Part shown: one piece after another, positions 9,960-20,914 of the stretch
Layout of the letters: every line of letters starts with the position of its first letter
Numbering within the stretch: position 1 is the first letter of the stretch
From: Phycisphaeraceae bacterium D3-23
GTDB taxonomy: Bacteria > Planctomycetota > Phycisphaerae > Phycisphaerales > Phycisphaeraceae
Assembly (NCBI GenBank): GCA_039555135.1
Contig: CP114179.1
Span: 2,728,001-2,792,000, forward strand
Direction of reading: 5' to 3'
Length of the DNA stretch: 64,000 nt
Translations under genes and position numbers: made by a program
The notes under the pieces: model-generated
The model's database searches: none
Told to the model about the DNA's origin: nothing
What the model saw: only the letters and a program-made list of their open reading frames with translations

Positions 9960-10472
9960 TTGGTCTTCACCGGCAACTACGAGCACGCGATTGATGCCAA
10001 GCACCGTATCGCCATCCCGTCGGACATCCGACGCAAGCTCCAGCGGGAGATTGAGGGCGACGACGGGCAGGGCAAGGGTTCCGGGGGCGATCGGCCCGTC
10101 GTGCTCTACGCCGTCCTGGCCGGGGAAGAGACGATCGCTCTCTACACCGAGGCCGGTTACGACCGGCTGTCTGAAGAGCTACGAAACTCGGGGCTCGACC
10201 CCGAAGAACTGTTGGAGTACGAGGACCTGTTTTACGCCATGTCCCAGCAGATCGAGCTGGACAAGGCCGGCCGGGCACGGCTGCCCGACCACCTGCTGGC
10301 TCGGACGGGACTCTCTGGGGATGTGGCCCTGACGGGCGCGGGCGACCACCTGAAGATTCGGGACAAGGTCGCCTGGCAGGCAAAACTAGACGCGAAGCTG
10401 GCGGATCGGCCGGGCGCGTTGGTGAACCCGAGACTGTTGATAGGCCGGCGCACGGATCGTGCCGGAGATTGA
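9960..10472 (+). CDS. mraZ: Transcriptional regulator MraZ
   Basis: 170 residues, slightly long for MraZ because of a glycine-rich insert at about 35-45. Two SpoVT/AbrB-like half-domains are seen, each with the MraZ DxxxR motif: DAKHR in AIDAKHRIAIP and DKAGR in ELDKAGRARLP. MraZ is a ring-shaped repressor at the head of the division and cell-wall gene cluster. The start is TTG at 9960 (AGAGGGA upstream). The usual partner rsmH (mraW) and the dcw genes do not follow: about 1.1 kb without a clear gene comes next, with terminator-like hairpins. Confidence 0.92.
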   Translation: MVFTGNYEHAIDAKHRIAIPSDIRRKLQREIEGDDGQGKGSGGDRPVVLYAVLAGEETIALYTEAGYDRLSEELRNSGLDPEELLEYEDLFYAMSQQIELDKAGRARLPDHLLARTGLSGDVALTGAGDHLKIRDKVAWQAKLDAKLADRPGALVNPRLLIGRRTDRAGD

Positions 10473-10756
10473 GCGACGGATCGCAATTCGGGCTGGAACG
10501 GCGTGAAAACCGCCGGGTTGGCCCAAGACAAAGCGGCAGGGCGGGCTTGGACGAGCCCGCACTGCCGCACCAGGAAACCAGCGGAGCCGAACGGATTCTC
10601 GGCCAACGCATCGACGGCCGCGAAGGCGTGTCCACGGGACCAAGGACGGTCCCCAAGCACGTCAGACTGATTGCATCAGTGATCAGAAGCCTCGGCCTCG
10701 ACCACGCCCAGTCATGCCGTCCTTGCGACGGCCACTCCGCTGGCTGGCAGCATTGT

Positions 10757-10795
10757 AGCCCCAGACTCGCCTTCGGGCAGGTCTGGGGCTTCTTG
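10757..10795 (+). terminator. Hairpin terminator downstream of mraZ
   Basis: AGCCCCAGAC pairs with GTCTGGGGCT around a short loop, followed by TTCTT. It is the first good terminator-like hairpin after mraZ on the plus strand. Confidence 0.6.
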
Positions 10796-11166
10796 CTGGA
10801 CAGGGGGTGGAAAATACCCGCAGGGGCGTCATTCTTCGCCGATGTAAAAATAGGCAGGAATTTTTGGGCGGGCTTGACAAGTTGTGTCGATAGCACGCGC
10901 ATGGGACATGTGGAACCGCCCACGTCCGATACGAACCGGCTTCATAGCTTTGGTACACGATTTTCAGAAAAAAAATTGACTGACGCCCATTGGAATGTGA
11001 ACTTAGGTAAGATGGTGTCGTAGAGTGAACATGGGACACCCCGATTGAACGCCGTGCAACCTTTGCACAAGACACGCGAACAGTGATCCAGCCCGCCTTG
11101 CCTGCCTAGAATGAACCGATCCCGGGCCGACCTGACAGGCCCGCTTCCACAGTCTTTTCTCCTCCG

Positions 11167-11206
11167 CCACGCCCCGTGGGTTCCGTCTGCGAGGCGTGGT
11201 TTTTTT
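11167..11206 (+). terminator. Rho-independent terminator
   Basis: CCACGCC pairs with GGCGTGG across a 19-nt loop, followed by seven or more T residues (11200-11206). It would end any transcript started in the gene-poor region upstream. Confidence 0.75.
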
Positions 11207-11216
11207 AACGTGTTGG

Positions 11217-11250
11217 ATGGGCCGAGCGCGAGCGCTCGGCCCATTTTTTT
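11217..11250 (+). terminator. Strong rho-independent terminator
   Basis: GGGCCGAGCGC and GCGCTCGGCCC form an 11-bp perfect stem with a 2-3 nt loop, followed by seven T residues (11244-11250). It lies only 10 nt after the previous terminator, giving a tandem stop. Confidence 0.85.
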
Positions 11251-11272
11251 GATGCTGCGGCGCAACGGGCTT

Positions 11273-11381
11273 GGGTGCCACACAACTGCCCGGTCCGCCG
11301 GGCTGCTGTGTGCGATTGAAACAAAACGATTGTCGCCCCTGCACACAGCAGCCCTCCGAGCAGGTCAGTTGTGTGGCACCC
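11273..11381. repeat. 109-nt inverted repeat (GTGCCACACAACTG type)
   Basis: Left arm 11273-11314 and right arm 11341-11381 are reverse complements with a few mismatches. GGGTGCCACACAACTG and CAGTTGTGTGGCACCC form the ends; GGGCTGCTGTGTGC and GCACACAGCAGCCC form the inner part. No coding content. Confidence 0.85.
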
Positions 11382-11388
11382 GGCACCG

Positions 11389-11428
11389 GTGGGTTGCGCT
11401 CGCGGACTCGCTCCACCCACCCTACGGC
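11389..11428. repeat. Dispersed repeat, copy 1 (second copy at 41455)
   Basis: About 40 nt containing GCTCGCGGAC and CCACCCACCCTACGG. Its reverse complement recurs with a few substitutions at 41455-41497, so this is a dispersed intergenic repeat rather than local sequence. Confidence 0.8.
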
Positions 11429-11567
11429 TGTAATCCCCTGCAGCTGCGTTTCGTCCTGTTTTACCCTACCGCCTGCGCGTGGCGTGGGTCGTGTTTGTTA
11501 TGATCCTTGGGCTTGTCACTGCGCCGCGTCGGCGGCGGGGCGGGCGTTTCATCGGACCGAGAAAAAG

Positions 11568-12587
11568 ATGCAAGAACCAGTGCAAGAACCCGTACAAGAA
11601 CCCACCCGCGACCCCGCACAAGAGCGCAAGCATTCCGTGAGCCGACGCGCGTTCATGGCGACCGGACTCGCGGCCGGTGCGGCGGCGATCCCCGCGGCGC
11701 TCGGCACCCAGCCGGCGCACGCCCAGGCGCAAGACGCGGTGGCGGGCGCGGCGGTCGTGCCGCCCGAGGGCAAGCGGCTGCTGCTGTCGTGCAAGCTCGG
11801 CATGATCACCAAAGAACTCGCGGGCCGACGGCTGTCGCTGGCTAACCGTCTGTCGCTTGCGGGCGAGGCGGGCTTTGATGGGGTCGACCTCGACGAGGCC
11901 GGCTCGTTTACGCCGGAGGAGGCGCGGCTTGCCGTGGCCGAGTCGGGCGTGTTCGTACACAACGCGATCAACCACGCGCACTGGCAGCAGCGTTTCACCA
12001 GTGCGAACGAAGGCGAGCGCCAAGCCGCGCTCGACAACCTGATGCACTGCATCCGCGTATCGCACGCCGCCGGCGGCAGCGCGGTGCTGCTCGTCCCCGG
12101 CGCAGGCGGCGACGGCACGGAAGAAGAAACCGTCGAGCGCAGCGTCGAGTGGATCAGCAAGGCCCTGACGCTCGCCGCGTCGCTGGGCCAGCGCATCCTT
12201 TTTGAAAACGTCTGGAACCGGATGTTCTACGACCACGACGCGGGCCCCGAGCAGTCCGCCGACGGCTGGGCCGCGTACGTCGACGCGTTCAACAGCCCGT
12301 GGGTCGGCATGTACCACGACATCGGCAACCACTGGAAGTACGGCAACCCGGCCGACTGGGTCCGCACCTTCGGCCACCGCGCGGTGAAGTTCGACGTCAA
12401 GGGCTTTAGCCGGGCGAACAACAACTGGTCCGAGATCGGCGAGGGCGACCTGCCCTGGGGCGAGGTCCGCCAGGCGCTCGACGACATCAACTTCCACGGC
12501 TGGCTCACGGCCGAGGTCGGCGGCGGGGGGCTTGCCCGGCTCATCACCGTGCGCGAACAGATGCAGCGTGTTTTTGCGATCGGCTAA
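11568..12587 (+). CDS. Exported sugar phosphate isomerase/epimerase-like protein
   Basis: 339 residues. The N-terminus carries a 4-codon tandem repeat (QEPVQEPVQEPT) before a twin-arginine signal (SRRAFMATGLAAGAAAIPAAL...AHAQAQ), so the enzyme is exported folded. The rest is a TIM barrel of the AP-endonuclease-2/xylose isomerase-like family (FDGVDLDEAG, LLVPGAGG, ILFENVWN, GMYHDIGNHW, VKFDVKGF). The metal-binding Glu/Asp/His pattern is present; the substrate is unknown. It is next to a Tat-exported Gfo/Idh/MocA oxidoreductase on the same strand (gap 79 nt), a pairing common in planctomycete carbohydrate loci. The ribosome-binding site is weak. Confidence 0.85.
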   Translation: MQEPVQEPVQEPTRDPAQERKHSVSRRAFMATGLAAGAAAIPAALGTQPAHAQAQDAVAGAAVVPPEGKRLLLSCKLGMITKELAGRRLSLANRLSLAGEAGFDGVDLDEAGSFTPEEARLAVAESGVFVHNAINHAHWQQRFTSANEGERQAALDNLMHCIRVSHAAGGSAVLLVPGAGGDGTEEETVERSVEWISKALTLAASLGQRILFENVWNRMFYDHDAGPEQSADGWAAYVDAFNSPWVGMYHDIGNHWKYGNPADWVRTFGHRAVKFDVKGFSRANNNWSEIGEGDLPWGEVRQALDDINFHGWLTAEVGGGGLARLITVREQMQRVFAIG

Positions 12588-12666
12588 ACCCACAGCCGAC
12601 GCGGTTTTGTATGATTGATCCTTGTCACGGGTGGTTTCCACTAGCCAAAGAAAGATTGGACCGACC

Positions 12667-14082
<1,416 letters not shown>

Positions 14083-14108
14083 GCGGACGCATCCAAGACA
14101 TCAACGAA

Positions 14109-14141
14109 ACACCCGCGCTCGAAAGAGCGCGGGTGTTTTTT
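14109..14141 (+). terminator. Rho-independent terminator with GAAA loop
   Basis: ACACCCGCGCTC and GAGCGCGGGTGT form a 12-bp perfect stem closed by a GAAA tetraloop and followed by a T tract (14137-14141). It ends the oxidoreductase transcript. Confidence 0.92.
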
Positions 14142-14145
14142 GTTT

Positions 14146-14226
14146 CAGTTTGAAGCCCACAGCGTTTCAACTCGAAGCCCACAGATTTTATCTGTGGGTG
14201 CCACCCACCCATGAAATGGGTGGGCT
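14146..14226. repeat. Two adjacent hairpins of GCCCACAG/CCACCCA type
   Basis: GAAGCCCACAG occurs twice as a direct repeat (about 14153 and 14180). The second copy forms a hairpin through CCCACAGAT/ATCTGTGGG, and CCACCCAT/ATGGGTGG forms the next hairpin. It lies between convergent genes. Confidence 0.7.
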
Positions 14227-14239
14227 CCGATGCGAGTGC

Positions 14240-15193
14240 CTACTCGAAATCATCCACTTCCTTGTACGCATCGATCACGGCACGTTCGCCCTCGCGCCCC
14301 GGCCGGCTGTTGCCGTGCTCCATGCCGACGACGCCGTCGAACCCCTTGCGGTGCAGGTGGCGGAAGACGTTTTTGTAGTTGATCTCGCCGGTGGTGGGTT
14401 CTTTGCGGCCGGGGTTGTCGCCGACCTGGATGTAGGCGATCTCGTCCCAGGCCTGGTCCATGTTGGGGATCAAGTTGCCCTCGCTGATCTGCTGGTGGTA
14501 GAGGTCGTCGAGGATCTTGCAGGACGGCGAGTTGACGCCCTTGCAGATGAGGTAGGCCTGCGGGATTTCGGTGAGGAACAGCCCGGGGTGGTCGCGCCAC
14601 CAGTTGAGCGGTTCGAGCACCATCACCAGCCCCGACGGCTCGCAGACCTCGGCCATGACCTTGAGGTTCTCGATGCAGTTGGCCATCTGGTAGTCGAATG
14701 CGATGCGCTGGGTGACGTTGCTTGGCACGACGGTACACCACTTGGCGTGCGTGCGCTCGGCGACGGCGAGCATGCCGGCCATGTGGCGGCGCAGGCCGTC
14801 TTGGAACTCGTTGGAGGTGTTGAGGACGAAGTCTTCCTTGCCAAAGCCCGAGTAGGCGACGAAGACGCCCATCGTCATGTTGAGGTCGCGCATCGCCTGG
14901 CCGCAGCGCTCCTGGTCTTCGACGGACCGCCCGGGCATGCCGTTGTCTTCCCAGGCGGTGAAGCCCTCGTCGGCCGCGAAGCGGAGCTGGTCGACCAGGT
15001 CGCCGCCCGCGTGGTGGCGGAACATGCCAAAGTGCGGCGCGTATTTGAGCTTGAACCCGCCCGCGCCCCCGGAACCTTCGGCCGCGGCATCTTGCTTGAG
15101 TTGGGGCGTCGCGGCTGCTGCGGCGGCTGAACCCGCGGCGGTGAGGGATGCGGCGGCGGCGGCGCTGGTGGCGATAAATTCACGGCGTTTCAT
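14240..15193 (-). CDS. Exported hydroxypyruvate isomerase-like TIM-barrel protein
   Basis: 317 residues. The twin-arginine signal KRREFIATSAAAAASLTAAG is followed by an Ala/Gly-rich linker and an AP-endonuclease-2/hydroxypyruvate-isomerase-like TIM barrel: FTAWEDNGMPGR, CTVVPSN, MVLEPLNWWRDHPG, CKILDDLYHQQISEGN, YIQVGDNPGRKEPTTGEINY, GMEHGNSRPG. The VLEPLN, LDDLYHQQ and VGDNPGRxEP signatures are those of hydroxypyruvate isomerase (Hyi) and related epimerases. The signal peptide places it outside the cytoplasm, where the true substrate may be another sugar derivative. It is minus strand, convergent with the oxidoreductase at 12667. Confidence 0.88.
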   Translation of the reverse strand: MKRREFIATSAAAAASLTAAGSAAAAAATPQLKQDAAAEGSGGAGGFKLKYAPHFGMFRHHAGGDLVDQLRFAADEGFTAWEDNGMPGRSVEDQERCGQAMRDLNMTMGVFVAYSGFGKEDFVLNTSNEFQDGLRRHMAGMLAVAERTHAKWCTVVPSNVTQRIAFDYQMANCIENLKVMAEVCEPSGLVMVLEPLNWWRDHPGLFLTEIPQAYLICKGVNSPSCKILDDLYHQQISEGNLIPNMDQAWDEIAYIQVGDNPGRKEPTTGEINYKNVFRHLHRKGFDGVVGMEHGNSRPGREGERAVIDAYKEVDDFE

Positions 15194-15249
15194 GGGCGGG
15201 CTCCTGAGGGTGGGTCTGATTGTATCTCGCGGGGGGTCTACGGAAAATT

Positions 15250-15448
15250 ACCGCAGCGTGCGCGGAGGAAGGCGGGGGAAATGGCCACGGATTTCAAGGA
15301 TGGACACGGGTTGGGACCGAGTTTTCCAGGACAATTGCCTGCGTTCCTTCACGATCCCGATGGGCTTGCGTTTCTTTTCTGATCCGTGAACATCCGTGGC
15401 TGTTTTCTACTTGCCTTCCTCTGTGCTCTCCGCGCACTCTGCGGTGAG
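15250..15448. repeat. Nested palindromes of two different word families
   Basis: Outer arms 15250-15273 and 15413-15448 pair (CCGCAG..GTGCGCGGAG with its complement). Inner arms 15283-15309 and 15381-15401 pair through CCACGGAT/ATCCGTGG. The inner element thus appears to sit inside the loop of the outer one. No gene occupies 15194-15531. Confidence 0.8.
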
Positions 15449-15455
15449 ATTCCCA

Positions 15456-15498
15456 CAAAAAACGGGCCCGCCCCGGCGAACCGGAACGGACCCGCTTG
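15456..15498 (-). terminator. Terminator of the minus-strand oxidoreductase gene
   Basis: On the minus strand a GC-rich imperfect stem (CGGGTCCGTTCC with GGGGCGGGCCCG) is followed by TTTTTTG. It lies just after the stop of the gene ending at 15532. Confidence 0.75.
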
Positions 15499-15531
15499 GA
15501 GGATCCGGGGTCTGGCAGAGTGACGCTTCGA

Positions 15532-16929
<1,398 letters not shown>

Positions 16930-17123
16930 TCCTCTTGCATAGATGGATGTAAAAAATTAGAGCGTCGAGTCCAAGCGTACCGCAACCCCCGCGCAGCCGC
17001 CAGCGCCTACTACGTAATAACGTCAACTGCGGGGCGAACCTTACACCCCGGGCAAGAAACCCCGGGTCACCTCCACGCACCGCTTTGCACGGCCCACATC
17101 CCCCCTGCGCATTTTCAACCCGC

Positions 17124-17154
17124 AGGAAGCCCACGCTCACCGAGCGTGGGCTTC
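17124..17154. repeat. Hairpin of GAAGCCCACGCTC type
   Basis: GAAGCCCACGCTC and GAGCGTGGGCTTC form a perfect 13-bp stem with a 3-nt loop. There is no U-tract directly beside it. It lies in the 300-nt gap 16930-17230, which otherwise holds only the terminator at 17173 and no gene. Confidence 0.7.
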
Positions 17155-17172
17155 GGGCAGGCATGTCCGCGC

Positions 17173-17203
17173 AAAAAACAACCCCGCCGGGCGGGCGGGG
17201 CTG
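17173..17203 (-). terminator. Terminator of the MFS permease gene
   Basis: Read on the minus strand, AGCCCCGCCC and GGCGGGGTTG pair around a short loop, followed by TTTTTTG. It lies 28 nt beyond the permease stop codon at 17231. Confidence 0.85.
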
Positions 17204-17230
17204 TGGGGGGATCAAACTGAGGTGTTGGGT

Positions 17231-18670
17231 CTAAACCGCCTCATCCTTCAACGCGGCCTCGGCGACCTCGGCCTCGTCTACGCCTTCTCGGTCGACCTTG
17301 TCCCAGAATCCGACCGCAAAGATCACCAGAATCACCGCGGCCATCCCGGCGGGGAAGTACCAGTAGTCCTTCCAGTCGTCCATGGCCTTGGCGACCAGCG
17401 TCATGTCGATGCCGTCGGGGTAGCCTTTGCCGAACATACCGAGCATTGTGTCCAAGAAGCCGGGGGCTTCCTGTTCGCCCTTGAGGGTGGTGATGTGGTC
17501 GAGCAGCGGCTGGTGGTTCGCGGGCCCGACGCCGATATCGCCGACATGGTTGGGCAGCGCGATATTGGTGAACGGGAAGTTCCCGCTGAACGCCATACGG
17601 AAGCCGAAGAACATGCCTAGCCCCTGCGTGAGGAACACGAGCAGGCCCTGGGCCTGGCCACGGACATCCTTGGGGGAGCGTTTGTCGGTGTAGATGAAGC
17701 CGGTGACGAAGAAGAAGTCGTAGCAGATGCCGTGCAGCGCGATGGCGAGCAGGAGCATCCACATGATCTGGTCGGGTGCGCCCATCGCAAACAACGCATA
17801 GCGCAAGACCCAGCAGCCCATCCCGATCAGCAGCATCATCTTGACGCCGAGCTTCCGGAAGAAGAACGGGATGAGGAGCATGAAGAAGATCTCGGACATC
17901 TGCCCGAGCGTCATGGCGGCGCCGGCCTGCTTGAACCCCGCCGCGCCGAGGTAGGCCGACGTCTGTCCGTAGTAGTAGGCCAGCGGGATACAGATCAGCG
18001 TCGAGCAGACCGCGAACACGAGGAAGGGGGGGTGCTTGAGCAGCTTGAACGCGTCGAGCATGAACAGCGACCCGATATCCAGCGGCTTGTCCTTGGCCGG
18101 CGGCGGGGTGTGCGGGAGCGTGAAGCAGTATGCGCCCAGCAGGATACTGCTGACCGCCCCGAGCCAGAAGATGTTGAGCGAGTCCGACCAGCCCACCGCA
18201 CCCAGCCCGAGCCCGGCGGCGATCCACCCGATGGTGCCCCAGACACGGGCCTTGGGGAACACCTCTTGAGGCAGGTGCGTGAAAGTGATGGTGTTGCCCA
18301 GGCCCAGGGTCGGCATGTAGCAGAGCATGTAGGCAATCATCAGCCAGACGATGAGCCCGCCATTTTCCGACCCGTTCTTCGAGAGCACCGCGATCCCGAT
18401 CATGATGGCCCCGCCGATGAGCATCAGCACGCCCATCACCCGCTCGGACGAGAACAGGCGGTCGGCGATCAGCCCGAGGAACAGCGGCGCGATGATCGCG
18501 GCGATGGGGGCGCTCTCGTAGGCACCGCCGATGAAGTCGCCCAGGCCGTTGGCCCCCATCGCCAGCGCGAGCGTGGCGAACCACGCCCCCCATGCGAAGA
18601 ACTGGAGGAACATCATGATCGAGATTCGGACCAGCGCGTTGGTGTGCGAGGATGCAGACGGGTCGGGCAT
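17231..18670 (-). CDS. MFS permease of the nucleoside:proton symporter type
   Basis: 479 residues, starting ATG at 18670 with GGAGG upstream. Twelve transmembrane segments are visible. The N-terminal half begins RISIMMFLQFFAWGAWFATLA and includes FLGLIADRLFSSERVMG, the cytoplasmic loop signature of the family; ITFTHLPQEVFPKARVWGTIGW is typical of the NupG/XapB-like group and its planctomycete relatives. The long periplasmic insert (about 385-435) before the last helices is unusual. It probably imports a nucleoside or small sugar by proton symport. It lies near exported oxidoreductases, so sugar-derivative import is also plausible. Confidence 0.85.
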   Translation of the reverse strand: MPDPSASSHTNALVRISIMMFLQFFAWGAWFATLALAMGANGLGDFIGGAYESAPIAAIIAPLFLGLIADRLFSSERVMGVLMLIGGAIMIGIAVLSKNGSENGGLIVWLMIAYMLCYMPTLGLGNTITFTHLPQEVFPKARVWGTIGWIAAGLGLGAVGWSDSLNIFWLGAVSSILLGAYCFTLPHTPPPAKDKPLDIGSLFMLDAFKLLKHPPFLVFAVCSTLICIPLAYYYGQTSAYLGAAGFKQAGAAMTLGQMSEIFFMLLIPFFFRKLGVKMMLLIGMGCWVLRYALFAMGAPDQIMWMLLLAIALHGICYDFFFVTGFIYTDKRSPKDVRGQAQGLLVFLTQGLGMFFGFRMAFSGNFPFTNIALPNHVGDIGVGPANHQPLLDHITTLKGEQEAPGFLDTMLGMFGKGYPDGIDMTLVAKAMDDWKDYWYFPAGMAAVILVIFAVGFWDKVDREGVDEAEVAEAALKDEAV

Positions 18671-18826
18671 GGAGGCCTCCGTGGATGAGAATTCTGTCAG
18701 CAGGCGCGACCCGCCCGCTCGGAGCAAGGCAAGAATATAGCTTGCACGGCCCGCTTGTGCCTGTGGACGGCGTAGGGCCGGGTTATCGGAGGGGGCCAAT
18801 CAGAACCTTGCGGCGAGCGCTCCCAA

Positions 18827-18943
18827 GGACGTGTGTGAGACGCCGACGAGCCGCGACCGTCAGGGAGCGGGGCTACTCCCAGGGCAGCCCGCCCCGCTCC
18901 CTGACGGTCGCGGCTCGTTGATTTCGACTTCTCACACACGTCC
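18827..18943. repeat. Nested palindrome with perfect 27-bp inner arms
   Basis: Inner arms 18846-18872 and 18893-18919 are exact reverse complements containing GAGCCGCGACCGTCAGGGAG. Outer arms 18827-18840 and 18930-18943 (GGACGTGTGTGAGA and its complement) flank them. It lies between the sulfatase stop (18947) and the permease start. Confidence 0.9.
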
Positions 18944-18946
18944 CCC

Positions 18947-20734
18947 CTAATCCACCCGCTCGACCTCGATGAAGAACGCCGGGCGGTCGGTGCCGTCGGG
19001 CTGGGTCAGGCGGGCGCGGAGTTGGGCGTGGTCGGCGGGTTCGAGGTCGAGCTCGACGACGGCCGCGTTGGCTTCGGGGTCGGCGTCGGCGGTGGCGGTC
19101 TGGCCGGCGATGCTGACGGTTGCGCTCGCGGCACCCGTCGCGCCGCCGTGCTCGGGGGGGAAGCGGCGGAGGGTGAAGCGGTATCGGCCGGGCTGGGCGA
19201 TGTCGACGAGGAAGAACCCTTCGCCCGGCCGGTTGCGCTCGGCGTGGACCTGGTGCCAAGGCGCACCGTCGTGGCCGGGCTCATCGTGGTGCAGGTCGTG
19301 GGTCGTCAGTGTCGTCGGGTTCGCCGCGTCGTCGCCAAGGATGTACGCGACGTCGGGCAGGTCGGCGGTGAGGTCTTCCCACCAATGCTCATAGGCACCA
19401 CGCATGACGGCGACCCGTCCCGGATGGCGTGCCGCAAGGTCCTCGTTCTGGCCCGGGTCGTTACGGAGGTCGTAAAGCTCGGCCCCGTTCACCAGCCGGT
19501 AGTTGTCCGTCATCACACAGCATGTGCGCCACTTTGCGGGTCGTTCGATCCGTTGGCTCTGCACGAAGTAGACCCAGTCGTCGTTCGCAGATCGCGCGCC
19601 TTGGCTTTCGCGGATCATCGGCACAAGGCTCTGGCCGTCCATGAGCGCGGCGAGTTCCGGGTTCTCTGGCTGCCAGCAAAGCTCTAAAATCGTGGGCATC
19701 AGGTCGATGTGAGCCGTGATCGTTTCGATCTCTTTGGCGCGGTCTGCGCTCCCGCCGATCCCCCCGCCCGGCCAACGGATGAAACACGGCACGCGGTGCC
19801 CGCCCTCGTACGCCGAGCCCTTGAACCCCGTCATCCCCGCGTTGTACTGCGGCCAGCTTTCCTGCTCCATCCAGCCCGCAGAGGTGCCGTTGTCGGTCAT
19901 GTAAATCACGATCGTGTTCTCGGCCAGCCCCTGCTGGTCGAGGTAGGCCATCAAGCGCCCGAGGTTGTCGTCGATGCAGGTGATCATGCCGTAGAACTTC
20001 GCGTGCTGCTCGGGCAGGCCCGCGTCGCGGTACGGCTGGACATACGACTCGGGCGCGAGGTACGGCGCGTGGGGCGCGTTGGTCGAGAGGTAGCAGAAGA
20101 ACGGTTGGTCGCTCTCTTTCTGCCCGCCGATCCACTGTGTTGCTTGCTCGAACCAGACGTCGGTGCAGTAGCCGGGGTACTGCTGCCAGCCGGTGGTGTT
20201 GGAGCGGTAGTGGTCGTCGAAGTAGTCGTTGCCCCAGTAGTCGGGGAGGTTGCCCAGCCCGCCGCCGCCGTGGGTGAGGACGGTGGTAAAGCCCTGGTCC
20301 TCGGGCCGGCAGGGGTAGGCGTCGCCCAGATGCCACTTGCCGAACATGCCCGTGGCGTAGCCCGCATCGCGCAGGACCTCGGCGAGTGTGACCTCGTCGG
20401 GGTCGAGCATGGAGCGTCCCTGGATCGTGTGCCACACGCCGGTGCGCATCGCGTAGCGCCCGGTCATCAGCGCCGCCCGCGTCGGCGAGCAGGTCGGATC
20501 CACGTGGAAATTTGTCAGGCGTACGGACTCGGCATGGAGCGCATCGGTGTGAGGGGTTTGGAGGATGGGGTTGCCATGCGCGGCGATGTCGCCGTAGCCC
20601 TGGTCGTCGGTGATGATGAGGATGACATTGGGGCGCGGTTCGTCGGCGGTCGTCGCCGTCGCCGTCGGGTTAGACGCGCAACCCACGGCGAGGAACACGA
20701 GCAATGCGAGCAGCAGGGGGGCGGTGGGTCTCAT
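18947..20734 (-). CDS. Sulfatase lipoprotein (arylsulfatase family)
   Basis: 595 residues. A signal peptide with lipobox (LVFLAVGCAS) predicts a lipid-anchored exported protein. The sulfatase core has IITDDQGYGD metal ligands, the formylglycine site CSPTRAALMTGR (cysteine matured to formylglycine), FGKWHLGD, and the second metal site MTDNGTSAGW. After residue about 480 there is an extra beta-rich domain (GEGFFLVDIAQPGRYRFTLRRFP), possibly for carbohydrate binding. Planctomycetes use such sulfatases to desulfate algal polysaccharides. No formylglycine-generating enzyme gene is in the window. A palindromic repeat follows the stop codon. Confidence 0.95.
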   Translation of the reverse strand: MRPTAPLLLALLVFLAVGCASNPTATATTADEPRPNVILIITDDQGYGDIAAHGNPILQTPHTDALHAESVRLTNFHVDPTCSPTRAALMTGRYAMRTGVWHTIQGRSMLDPDEVTLAEVLRDAGYATGMFGKWHLGDAYPCRPEDQGFTTVLTHGGGGLGNLPDYWGNDYFDDHYRSNTTGWQQYPGYCTDVWFEQATQWIGGQKESDQPFFCYLSTNAPHAPYLAPESYVQPYRDAGLPEQHAKFYGMITCIDDNLGRLMAYLDQQGLAENTIVIYMTDNGTSAGWMEQESWPQYNAGMTGFKGSAYEGGHRVPCFIRWPGGGIGGSADRAKEIETITAHIDLMPTILELCWQPENPELAALMDGQSLVPMIRESQGARSANDDWVYFVQSQRIERPAKWRTCCVMTDNYRLVNGAELYDLRNDPGQNEDLAARHPGRVAVMRGAYEHWWEDLTADLPDVAYILGDDAANPTTLTTHDLHHDEPGHDGAPWHQVHAERNRPGEGFFLVDIAQPGRYRFTLRRFPPEHGGATGAASATVSIAGQTATADADPEANAAVVELDLEPADHAQLRARLTQPDGTDRPAFFIEVERVD

Positions 20735-20756
20735 GGTGTCTCCAGGGGAGTGATTG

Positions 20757-20841
20757 AACCACGAAGGACACGAAGAGAACGAAGGAATGCGAAAGAGTGG
20801 TCTCGGATTGCCGTCCTTTGTGTACTTCGTGCTCTTCGGGG
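20757..20841. repeat. Inverted repeat of CACGAAG-type words
   Basis: The left arm (20759-20785) is made of CCACGAAGGACACGAAGAG-type repeats; the right arm (20815-20839) is its imperfect reverse complement. It separates the divergent sulfatase and cysteine dioxygenase genes, so it lies in their shared promoter region. Confidence 0.8.
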
Positions 20842-20914
20842 TCTAAAATTGCCTTGCTTCCCGTGTTTCGAGATCGCCCCGCCATCGGGTAGAATAGGGT
20901 CTAGGATACGCCCT

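Larger units (their letters stand above)
10473..11567. other. 1.1-kb gene-poor region after mraZ
   Basis: No protein-coding gene is convincing: open frames here have skewed composition and no family resemblance. It holds a hairpin without U-tract at 10533-10568, three terminator-like hairpins (10757-10795, 11167-11206, 11217-11250) and two palindromic repeats (11273-11381, 11389-11428). The stretch between 10800 and 11160 is comparatively AT-rich and ends in a strong terminator, so a non-coding RNA there is possible, but no known RNA family was recognised. Confidence 0.5.

Noticed and set aside
10469-11023. A 184-codon open frame overlapping the end of mraZ
   Set aside because: It crosses two hairpins and a terminator, has no family resemblance, and starts at a TTG overlapping the mraZ stop without its own ribosome-binding site.
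11030-11206. A 6S-like or other known small RNA before the tandem terminators
   Set aside because: No known family could be recognised by eye; a covariance search would be needed.
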